Positions 1-5,476 of a DNA stretch of 5,476 bases are shown here, piece by piece; position 1 is the stretch's first letter, and each line of letters opens with the position of its first letter. A program made the translations under genes and the position numbers. Below the pieces are notes generated by a model that saw nothing but the letters and a program-made list of their open reading frames with translations, made no database searches and was not told the DNA's origin. The stretch lies in contig CALGFI010000172.1 of NCBI GenBank assembly GCA_937881155.1, positions 1-5,476 of the forward strand, read 5' to 3'. Source of the DNA: an uncultured bacterium. Its GTDB lineage: Bacteria; Actinomycetota; UBA4738; HRBIN12.

Positions 1-2359
1 GCAGCTTGCCGTGGCGCTTCATCACGCGACCGGCGATCATCACCGTGTCGACGTTACTCGTGTCCATTCCAGCCGCGACCGCGGTCGCCGGATCGTTCAG
101 CGGCGTGACGTTCATCCGATCGGTCCGCAGGAGGATGACGTCGGCCTGCTTCCCCGGCGTGAGCGACCCCGTCTTCGCGTCGAGGCCGTTCGCTTTCGCG
201 CCATCGATCGTCGCGCAGGCGAGCACCTCGGCAGGTGTGATCGGCGACTTCCCGTGCGTGGCTGCCATCGCGCGCTGGAGCGCGAGCACCGAACGCATCT
301 GATTGAACATGTCCGCCGGCACGTTGGTCTCGACGTCGACGCTGAGGCTCGGCCGCAAGCCGCGATCGAGGAACTTTTGGATCGGCGGCATCCCGTGACC
401 CATCATCATCTCGACGGGCGACGCGAGCGAGACGGTCCCGCCGGAGTCGACGATCATCTGGATCTCGGTGTCGTTCAGCGTCGTGCAGTGGATGTACGTC
501 GTGTCGGGTCCGAGGAGGCCGGCCTCCCCCATCTCCTGAACCTTGCCGTCTTGGCCGTACGATCCGACCCCGACATGCGTCGTGATCCGCGCGCCGGCCT
601 CGCGCGCGAGCTTCCAGTGATCGCGTGAAACCTCGAAGTCGGTGAACTCTGGTCCGGGTGCCGCGAGCGCAAGCGTCAGCATTTGGTCGTTCGTCGAGAA
701 GTGCTCGTTCGCCGCCCGAACGAACCAGCTCGGCTGGCGCTCCTCCCACTTGCCCCACCACGGGAACCCGTACGCGAACACCGCTCGGAGCCCCGAGTCC
801 TTGAGCGCTTGGATCACCGCGTCGGTGTGAGCCGGAGAACCCTGGATGTGCGACCAGTCGAGGAGCGTCGTGATCCCGGCGTCGATCGCACCGAGCGCCG
901 AGATGAGGTCGCCGATATAGGCGTCCTCGGGACGATACGCCGGCGCGAGCTTGTGCAGAACGTACGAGATGTAGCTCGAACGACCCTCGAGCGGAACGTC
1001 GGTCCCGATATTCCGCAGCAGGCCCTCCCAGATGTGGCGGTGGGTGTCGACGAACCCCGGCATGACGATCATGCCGGACGCGTCGATCACGTCGACCTCC
1101 CCGTTCGACAGATCGCGCCCGACCGCGAGGATCCTGTCGCCGTCGATGAGGACGTCGCCAGCGGCGAGGTCACCGACCTTCGCGTCCATGCTCAGCACGT
1201 TTCCGCCGCGGATCAGCGTCCTGTGCGTCGGCGAGACGCGAAAGTCCATCGACGTGTACAGCTGCGGGATCTCGGCGGCCTTTGGCGGCCGGCTGCCGAT
1301 CATCAGGCGACGCGCTCGCTTGTAGTTCCGCTTCACGAGCTCCTTGATGTCGCCGAGCTGGAACAGCACGATGCCGAGGAGGACCAGAACGCCGATGATC
1401 ATCGGTCCGTCGTCAGGTGACAGACCGAGATATGGCAGGACGGTGACGATGAGCGCGAGGAGGATCGCGGCAACCGTCCCGCCGAGGAACGTGGCCCGGC
1501 CGCCCGCGAGCGAAGCGCCTCCGAGGACGGCGGCGGTGATGCTGTTCAACGCGAACGTCGAGCCGATCGTGGCGTTGCCGATCGGGGATCGGGCCATGAC
1601 GAAGAACGCGGCCACTGCTGCCAGAAGAGCCGACAGGACGAGGGCACGAACCCTGACCCAGTTGGTTCTGACTCCGCCGCGCTTGGCCGCCCGCTCGTCG
1701 AAGCCCACCGCTCTCAGTTCAAGTCCTGAGCCCGATGCATGGAGCCACAGATCCGCCAGACCCGCTCCTACCAGGATGACGATGAAGGCCACGGGGATCG
1801 GACCGAGGCTCGCCTTGAGCGTCGACGCCAGGTCGGGGCTGATGATCCCCTGCGCCGTCGGTCGCATGGTCAGCGAGATCCCGTCCAGGATGCTCAACGT
1901 CGCCAGGGTGGCGATGATCGAGGGGATCTTCAGTCCCCTGATGAGCAGGGCGTTGACGAGGCCGAGCGCGACCCCGCACAGAAGGATGACGCCGGTCCCC
2001 ATCACGATCTGCGCGGCGGAGGCGTCGGCGCCGATCAGGAACGAAGCGATGACGACGCCGAGACCGATCATGCCCCCGACCGAGAGATCGAGATACCCGA
2101 CGAGCAGCGCATGGGTCTGGGCCATCGCGGCCACGATCAACGGCAGCGCCAGGATGAGGATCTGTTCGACGTTGTACGCGTTGACAAAGCCCGGGAACCG
2201 CGAGTTCGTGTACAGGAGCAACGCGGCGACCAGCAGGATCTGCAGCCCGACGGGCATCCACAGGCGGAACCTGACGATCTTCCGCCACTTGTTCTTGTCG
2301 CGAGCATCGCGGATGACCTTCCGGACGGCGCGTCGCGCCGTGTCGACGCGGTTGCTCAT
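1..2359 (-). CDS. ABC sugar-type permease fused in frame to a metal-dependent amidohydrolase (C-terminus beyond the window)
   Basis: From the ATG at 2359 the frame stays open to the window edge for 786 codons. Residues 1-30 are a basic cytoplasmic N-terminus. About 33-336 form an RbsC-type (BPD_transp_2) permease with roughly 8-10 membrane segments and family motifs: DLSVGGMIGLG at 91-101, GLVNALLIRGLKIPSIIATL at 133-152, AVGFDERAAKRGG at 217-229, and AVLGGASLAGGRATFLGG at 277-294. RbsC is about 320 residues, so the permease is complete. A basic stretch and linker (337-379) lead to an amidohydrolase that starts like a free-standing one (RTLIRGGNVLSMD, 380-392). It carries GFVDTHRH with metal ligands H440 and H442, GITTLLDWSH (495-504), ITTHV with H595, TYIHC with H624, SPVEMMMGHGMPP (647-659), and SVDVET with D675. 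The H-x-x-E glutamate usual in deaminases is absent after H595 (V598), so deamination should not be assumed. Some tens of C-terminal residues probably lie outside. The substrate is unknown. Reading frame and both domain families are secure; whether the native gene is truly one polypeptide depends on the base sequence at the junction being correct. Confidence 0.88.
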   Translation of the reverse strand, partial: MSNRVDTARRAVRKVIRDARDKNKWRKIVRFRLWMPVGLQILLVAALLLYTNSRFPGFVNAYNVEQILILALPLIVAAMAQTHALLVGYLDLSVGGMIGLGVVIASFLIGADASAAQIVMGTGVILLCGVALGLVNALLIRGLKIPSIIATLATLSILDGISLTMRPTAQGIISPDLASTLKASLGPIPVAFIVILVGAGLADLWLHASGSGLELRAVGFDERAAKRGGVRTNWVRVRALVLSALLAAVAAFFVMARSPIGNATIGSTFALNSITAAVLGGASLAGGRATFLGGTVAAILLALIVTVLPYLGLSPDDGPMIIGVLVLLGIVLFQLGDIKELVKRNYKRARRLMIGSRPPKAAEIPQLYTSMDFRVSPTHRTLIRGGNVLSMDAKVGDLAAGDVLIDGDRILAVGRDLSNGEVDVIDASGMIVMPGFVDTHRHIWEGLLRNIGTDVPLEGRSSYISYVLHKLAPAYRPEDAYIGDLISALGAIDAGITTLLDWSHIQGSPAHTDAVIQALKDSGLRAVFAYGFPWWGKWEERQPSWFVRAANEHFSTNDQMLTLALAAPGPEFTDFEVSRDHWKLAREAGARITTHVGVGSYGQDGKVQEMGEAGLLGPDTTYIHCTTLNDTEIQMIVDSGGTVSLASPVEMMMGHGMPPIQKFLDRGLRPSLSVDVETNVPADMFNQMRSVLALQRAMAATHGKSPITPAEVLACATIDGAKANGLDAKTGSLTPGKQADVILLRTDRMNVTPLNDPATAVAAGMDTSNVDTVMIAGRVMKRHGKL
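1228..1351 (-). other. Permease-hydrolase junction and linker
   Basis: This stretch encodes residues 337-377 of the fusion. It begins with the basic tail expected just inside the membrane (KRNYKRARRL, 343-352) and continues with a Pro/Ala-containing segment that resembles neither domain. No stop occurs in the fusion frame. Two in-frame ATG codons could start a separate hydrolase: 1303 (M353) and 1249 (M371). Neither has a clear purine-rich ribosome binding site 5-10 bases upstream. In the frame one base further along, two consecutive stops (TGATGA, 1305-1300) overlap the ATG at 1303. Confidence 0.7.
2356..2359 (-). other. ATGA stop/start overlap (translational coupling)
   Basis: The ATPase stop TGA (2358-2356) and the fusion start ATG (2359-2357) share bases in ATGA. 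The upstream sequence (GGGCGGAT) is only a weak Shine-Dalgarno, so initiation probably relies on ribosomes finishing the ATPase gene. This would link the amounts of the two subunits. Confidence 0.85.
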
Positions 2360-3951
2360 ATCCGCCCGTTCGACCCGGACGCCTTCGGCATCGCGACGCC
2401 GAGGGGCGAACGTCCCGCTTTGGAGAGACCGGGCCCTCTGACCACCGCCTCGACGATGCGCAGCTCGTCGAGCTCGTCGCCGGGGATCTCCTCGACGATC
2501 TGACCCCGGGACATGACGAGCACCCGGTCGCACAGCCCGGAGAGCTCGAGAGGGTCGCTCGACTTGACGAGCATCGCCGTTCCCTCGTTGGTGCGGGTGC
2601 GAAGGGCCTTGTAGATGTCGAAGCGGGACCCGACGTCGACGCCCTGCGTCGGTTCGTACGCGAGGATCACCGCCGGCTCCTTGAGGAAGGTGCGGGACAC
2701 CGAGACCTTCTGCTGGTTGCCCCCGGAGAGGAACTCGACCGGTTGCTCGAGGGACGGCGTGCGGATCTCCAACTGGCGGACGAGATCGGTGACGACGCGC
2801 CGCTCCCTCCGTCTCCTCAACAGACCGAACACCGAGAATCGGCGCAACGCTTGGATCGTCGCGTTCACCTTGACGCCGAGCACCGACATCAACGCTTCGC
2901 GCCGGCGATCGCCCGGCAGCAGCATCATCCCTGCACCGACAGCCTCATGGGTCGAGATCAGCGACAACTCCTTGCCATCGCAGACGACGCGTCCCGCCTT
3001 CGGCGGTTGGCGACCCGCCAGACAGTCGAAGAGCTGAAGCTGCCCGTTGCCTTCCGCGCCGGCGACCCCGACGATCTCACCTCGGTCCAACGTGAAACTG
3101 ACCGGCCCGAACGACTGACCCTGAAGGCCGTCGACGACGAGCACCGCGCGACGCTCCTCCACTTTGAGGGCCGGCGGTGGGAAGGCCGCCTCGAAGGGAC
3201 GACCGACGATCAACTCGACGAGTGCGGCCTCCGTCGTGGTCTTCGCGTCGAACGTGCCCTGGTTCCGACCGTCCCGAAGGACGGTGATCCGGTCGGCGAT
3301 CTCGAGCACCTCGGGCAGTCGATGACTCACGTACACCACCCCGACGCCGCGACGGCTGCAGGCGGTGACGGTCCGGTGCAGCGCTTCCACCTCGTGCGGC
3401 CCGAGCGCGGTGGTCGGCTCGTCGAGCAAGAGCACCTTCGGGTTTGTCACGAGCGCCTTGGCGACCTCGAAGAGCTGGCGGTCGGCAAGGCTGAGGAAGC
3501 CGGCCGGAGCGTCCGGGAACAGCTCGAGGTCGAGGTCGAACTCGGCCAGAAGCCTCCTGGCCCACTTCTTCCTCCGCCAAAAGGGCGGCCGCTGGTCGTC
3601 GGGGGCGGCCAGGAACAGGTTGTTCTTGACCGGTTCCGGAAGGATCAGCGACGTGTCCTGGTACGCCATGGCCAAACCGAGCTTTTTGGCCAGCGCTGGG
3701 GAGTCGCGGCGAAGCGGCCGACCGCCGATCTCGACCGTCCCCACATCGGGGTCGATGAACCCGCTCGCGATGCCGAGGAGGGTCGACTTCCCCGACCCGT
3801 TCTCGCCGACGACTGCGTGGATCTCGCCGGCACGACAGTCGAAGCTCACGTCGGTCAGCGCCCGAACGGCCCCGAACTGCCGCGAGACGCGGCGCAGCTC
3901 GAGGACCACACCGGGGACGGCCGACCCTCCTCCGGTATCGCCTTTCTCCAA
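2356..3951 (-). CDS. Sugar-type ABC importer ATP-binding protein (RbsA/MglA-like, two nucleotide-binding domains)
   Basis: This 531-residue cytoplasmic ATPase would energise the importer; the length is close to the usual ~500 for the CUT2 family. Domain 1 (about 15-250) has Walker A GENGSGKST (49-57), Q-loop Q98, a family-style signature LSLADRQ (153-159), Walker B VLLLDEPT (173-180) and switch H210. Domain 2 (about 265-510) has a Walker A lacking the GK lysine (GAEGNGQ, 298-304), as is usual for RbsA second domains, a good signature LSGGNQQK (408-415), and a Walker B reading ILAYEPT, with Tyr432 in place of the usual Asp. One composite site (domain 1 Walker motifs plus domain 2 signature) therefore looks competent and the other degenerate. 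The start shown is TTG at 3951, one base after the stop of the binding-protein gene. A GTG at 3909, with GGAGGAGGG at 3933-3925 upstream, would remove 14 poorly conserved residues and is a real alternative. The ATP-binding role is certain; the transported substrate is not. Confidence 0.93.
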   Translation of the reverse strand: MEKGDTGGGSAVPGVVLELRRVSRQFGAVRALTDVSFDCRAGEIHAVVGENGSGKSTLLGIASGFIDPDVGTVEIGGRPLRRDSPALAKKLGLAMAYQDTSLILPEPVKNNLFLAAPDDQRPPFWRRKKWARRLLAEFDLDLELFPDAPAGFLSLADRQLFEVAKALVTNPKVLLLDEPTTALGPHEVEALHRTVTACSRRGVGVVYVSHRLPEVLEIADRITVLRDGRNQGTFDAKTTTEAALVELIVGRPFEAAFPPPALKVEERRAVLVVDGLQGQSFGPVSFTLDRGEIVGVAGAEGNGQLQLFDCLAGRQPPKAGRVVCDGKELSLISTHEAVGAGMMLLPGDRRREALMSVLGVKVNATIQALRRFSVFGLLRRRRERRVVTDLVRQLEIRTPSLEQPVEFLSGGNQQKVSVSRTFLKEPAVILAYEPTQGVDVGSRFDIYKALRTRTNEGTAMLVKSSDPLELSGLCDRVLVMSRGQIVEEIPGDELDELRIVEAVVRGPGLSKAGRSPLGVAMPKASGSNGRI

Positions 3952-3952
3952 A

Positions 3953-5278
3953 TCAGCCGCCGAACATCAACTGCAGGACCGGATCCGGAACCAGCGACGT
4001 GCCCGAAACGGCCTCGTGGACACGGTTGGGATCGCAGTCGTCCTCCGTCACCTGCCGCATCACGTGCGGCACGACGACCTCCGCCGGGATCTCGGCGCCC
4101 TTGAGCGACATCATCGCCGCGGTGACGCCGATCCGTGATTGGAAGTTCCCTCCCGCCGAGTAGAAGATGTTGTAGGAGGGCTCGTCTCGCTCCGCCCAGT
4201 CGCAGAACAGGTTCTGCTCGTCCGTGCGCAACGCGACGGTCAGGTTCTCGACCGGGATCCCGAGATCCTCGTACGTTTGCAGTCCGATGAACATCCCGTC
4301 TGCATACTCGTAGGCCCACCCCCGGATCTCCGGGTTGGTCGTCAGCAACCCCTGATAGACCTCGGGGATGATCGGGGGGAACCAACTCGTGTCACCCGTG
4401 GTCGAGTTCTCGTTCGCCGGCGGATTCACCAGCTCGACGTCGCTGGAGAGCGCGTCGACGGTGCACTGCTGCCAACCGAGCGACAGGGCGTTGCCGGGGG
4501 TCCCGCCGAGGAGCGCAACCTCGCCGGTCGCGACGCCCTCGTTCAGGACCTCTGCGAAGCTGTTGCCGAGGGCGCATAGGTCCTCGCCCACGACGGCCAG
4601 GTAGTCCTCACCGGGGACGAGGGCTCCTTCCTGCCCGGGAAGCCCGACCCAGCCAGCCGAGAACGGGACGTAGGGGATGCCCGCTTCGTCGGCCTCCTTG
4701 ATCGCATCGGCGATCGCCACGCCCATGTCGGGGTAGCCGACGATGAAGTCGACCCCGCGCTGGATCAGGAACCGGATGTCGTTGGCGTGGACCGCGGGAT
4801 CCGGGTCGAAATCGGCCTCCGTGGAGACGATCGTCCCGATCTCGGGGTAGGTGAGCGCCTGGAGGATGGCCTCCATGTGGCTCACGGCGCGCCAGACGTT
4901 CACCGTGTCTCCGCCGCCGTCGGCATAGCCCATGATCAGCTCGCCACCCGTTCCGGTATCGCACTCCTGGTTGTTCCAGCACTCCATCGCCTTGTCGATG
5001 GTGGCTTGATCCAGGTCCTGATCCGCCCTGGCGATGGACGCGAGGATGATGTTCCAGCTGGCCTCATCCGACGGATCAACGGGCCCGAGGGCCTTGTCGA
5101 TCAACGCGGTGTCGGCGTCTGTGCTCTCTCCGAACTCCGCCAGCGGCCCGGTGGCGCCGGTGGCGGTACCGGTGTCCGCGGGCCCCGTGGGCGTCCCGTC
5201 ATCGTCGTCGCCTCCGCCACACGCCGCCGCAACCAAGGCGAGCGCCACGATGACCGCGGCGATCCTGATCCGGTGCAT
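3953..5278 (-). CDS. Sugar-type ABC transporter substrate-binding lipoprotein
   Basis: This 441-residue lipoprotein would capture the solute outside the membrane for the importer encoded downstream. The ATG at 5278 is chosen because it gives a compact lipoprotein signal peptide (MHRIR, hydrophobic 6-19, lipobox VAAAC with C20) and has GGGAGGAGGA just upstream. A Gly/Asp/Thr-rich tether follows (21-44). The type 1 periplasmic-binding fold (Peripla_BP_4/RbsB-like) begins near 113 with ELIMGYADGGGDTVNVW and includes RGVDFIVGYPDMGVAIADAI (174-193), AGIPYVPFSAGW (199-210) and GEVALLGGTPGNALS (252-266). The protein is about 100 residues longer than RbsB, and much of the excess lies before the fold: a predicted helical segment at 53-100 ending in a Cys pair (C100, C106). 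Other cysteines are C235, C272, C359 and C415, so six remain after lipidation and could form disulfides. The substrate is not predictable; a sugar, a nucleoside-like compound or another polar solute are all possible. Confidence 0.92.
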   Translation of the reverse strand: MHRIRIAAVIVALALVAAACGGGDDDDGTPTGPADTGTATGATGPLAEFGESTDADTALIDKALGPVDPSDEASWNIILASIARADQDLDQATIDKAMECWNNQECDTGTGGELIMGYADGGGDTVNVWRAVSHMEAILQALTYPEIGTIVSTEADFDPDPAVHANDIRFLIQRGVDFIVGYPDMGVAIADAIKEADEAGIPYVPFSAGWVGLPGQEGALVPGEDYLAVVGEDLCALGNSFAEVLNEGVATGEVALLGGTPGNALSLGWQQCTVDALSSDVELVNPPANENSTTGDTSWFPPIIPEVYQGLLTTNPEIRGWAYEYADGMFIGLQTYEDLGIPVENLTVALRTDEQNLFCDWAERDEPSYNIFYSAGGNFQSRIGVTAAMMSLKGAEIPAEVVVPHVMRQVTEDDCDPNRVHEAVSGTSLVPDPVLQLMFGG

Positions 5279-5360
5279 GTTCCTCCTCCCTGCGTCACCT
5301 AATCCCCATCGCGGATCGATCGTGTTCGTCACATGTCTCCCCCTTTCTTCACGGTGTTGT
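5279..5360 (-). promoter_or_regulatory. 82-base leader between the upstream gene and the transporter operon
   Basis: This gap holds the ribosome binding site of the binding-protein gene and a second Shine-Dalgarno-like run (AAGGGGGA, 5345-5338) before ATG-TGA at 5334-5329. No convincing -35/-10 pair, terminator hairpin or long inverted repeat is visible. The transporter genes may therefore be read through from the upstream gene or from a promoter with a non-consensus sequence. Confidence 0.4.
5281..5290 (-). promoter_or_regulatory. Ribosome binding site of the binding-protein gene
   Basis: The minus strand reads GGGAGGAGGA ending two bases before the ATG at 5278. The GGGAGG part sits about six bases from the start codon. 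It favours 5278 over the upstream in-frame starts at 5332 (GTG) and 5398 (ATG), which would bury the signal peptide behind a charged leader. Confidence 0.75.
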
Positions 5361-5476
5361 TCACGCGGAATCGTGGACGGACGACGGCCTCGAGACATCC
5401 GGGTGTCTCCGCTCCCGAAGTACCTGCTCGACGCCGCGGATGATGCGATCGCCCGAGACGAGCATGCCGCCGATGA
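5361..5476 (-). CDS. 3' end of an unidentified upstream gene
   Basis: One minus-strand frame is open from the window edge to TGA at 5363-5361. It gives 37 residues beginning IGGMLVSGDRIIRGVEQVLR and ending HDSA, with almost all third positions G or C, as in the neighbouring genes. The hydrophobic Gly-Gly start followed by an amphipathic helix and a polar tail looks like a real C-terminus. The GG-x(5)-GD pattern faintly recalls the C-terminal region of ROK-family proteins, but those usually continue about 50 residues past it, so no family is assigned. It lies 82 bases before the binding-protein gene on the same strand and could belong to the same operon. Confidence 0.5.
   Translation of the reverse strand, partial: IGGMLVSGDRIIRGVEQVLRERRHPDVSRPSSVHDSA

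Noticed and set aside
54..761. A 235-codon minus-strand frame within the hydrolase region
   Set aside because: It is Arg/Gly/Asp-rich and has no motif. The adjacent frame on the same strand contains all the amidohydrolase metal-site residues.
1344..2441. A 365-codon open frame on the plus strand opposite the permease
   Set aside because: The translation is rich in Arg, Ser and Thr with no domain. The minus strand here encodes clear permease motifs.
2743..4104. A 453-codon open frame on the plus strand opposite the ATPase gene
   Set aside because: Its translation is dominated by Arg, Asp, Glu, His and Pro with no recognisable motif. It mirrors a well-supported ABC ATPase on the other strand, as is common in high-GC DNA.
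5348..5365. Two direct copies of CGTGAA (minus strand), 12 bases apart, as a possible operator
   Set aside because: The repeats are only six bases, one copy overlaps the end of the upstream coding region, and no promoter is recognisable beside them.
5279..5398. Extension of the binding lipoprotein to the ATG at 5398
   Set aside because: It would add 40 mostly charged residues before the signal peptide and overlap the end of the upstream gene. The ATG at 5278 has a strong ribosome binding site and a normal lipoprotein signal.
5361..5476. Assignment of the upstream fragment to the ROK family of sugar kinases and regulators
   Set aside because: Only a loose Gly-Gly pattern matches, and the remaining C-terminus is shorter than that family normally has after this motif.

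Overview
The window is GC-rich, and every convincing gene lies on the minus strand with codon third positions dominated by G and C. The lipoprotein signal peptide followed by a Gly/Asp-rich tether (CGGGDDDD) and the overall composition fit a high-GC actinobacterium (Actinomycetota). That placement is inferred from style, not from a marker gene.

Layout in transcription order (right to left): (1) 5476-5361, the last 37 codons of an unidentified upstream gene. (2) An 82-base gap with two strong Shine-Dalgarno sequences. (3) 5278-3953, a sugar-type periplasmic-binding lipoprotein. (4) 3951-2356, a two-domain RbsA/MglA-type ABC ATPase that follows after one base. (5) 2359-1, an ORF that overlaps the ATPase by the four bases ATGA and runs off the left edge. 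Genes 3-5 form a tightly packed operon and supply the three parts of a CUT2 (ribose/galactose-type) ABC importer.

The main finding is gene 5. Translated codon by codon, the RbsC-like permease (residues about 1-345) has no stop codon. It continues in frame through a linker of about 35 residues into a metal-dependent amidohydrolase of the cytosine deaminase/ATZ-TRZ type (residues about 380-786 and beyond). The hydrolase keeps the metal-site residues: H-x-H (H440, H442), H595, H624 and D675. An importer membrane subunit covalently joined to a cytoplasmic hydrolase suggests that the imported compound is processed where it leaves the channel.

The inferred system works as follows: the lipoprotein captures a solute outside the cell, the ATPase drives uptake through a homodimer of the fused permease, and two tethered hydrolase domains act on the solute as it enters. 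The substrate cannot be named from sequence. The main caveat is an out-of-frame TGATGA exactly at the junction, which is what a former (or mis-sequenced) stop/start overlap between two separate genes would look like.
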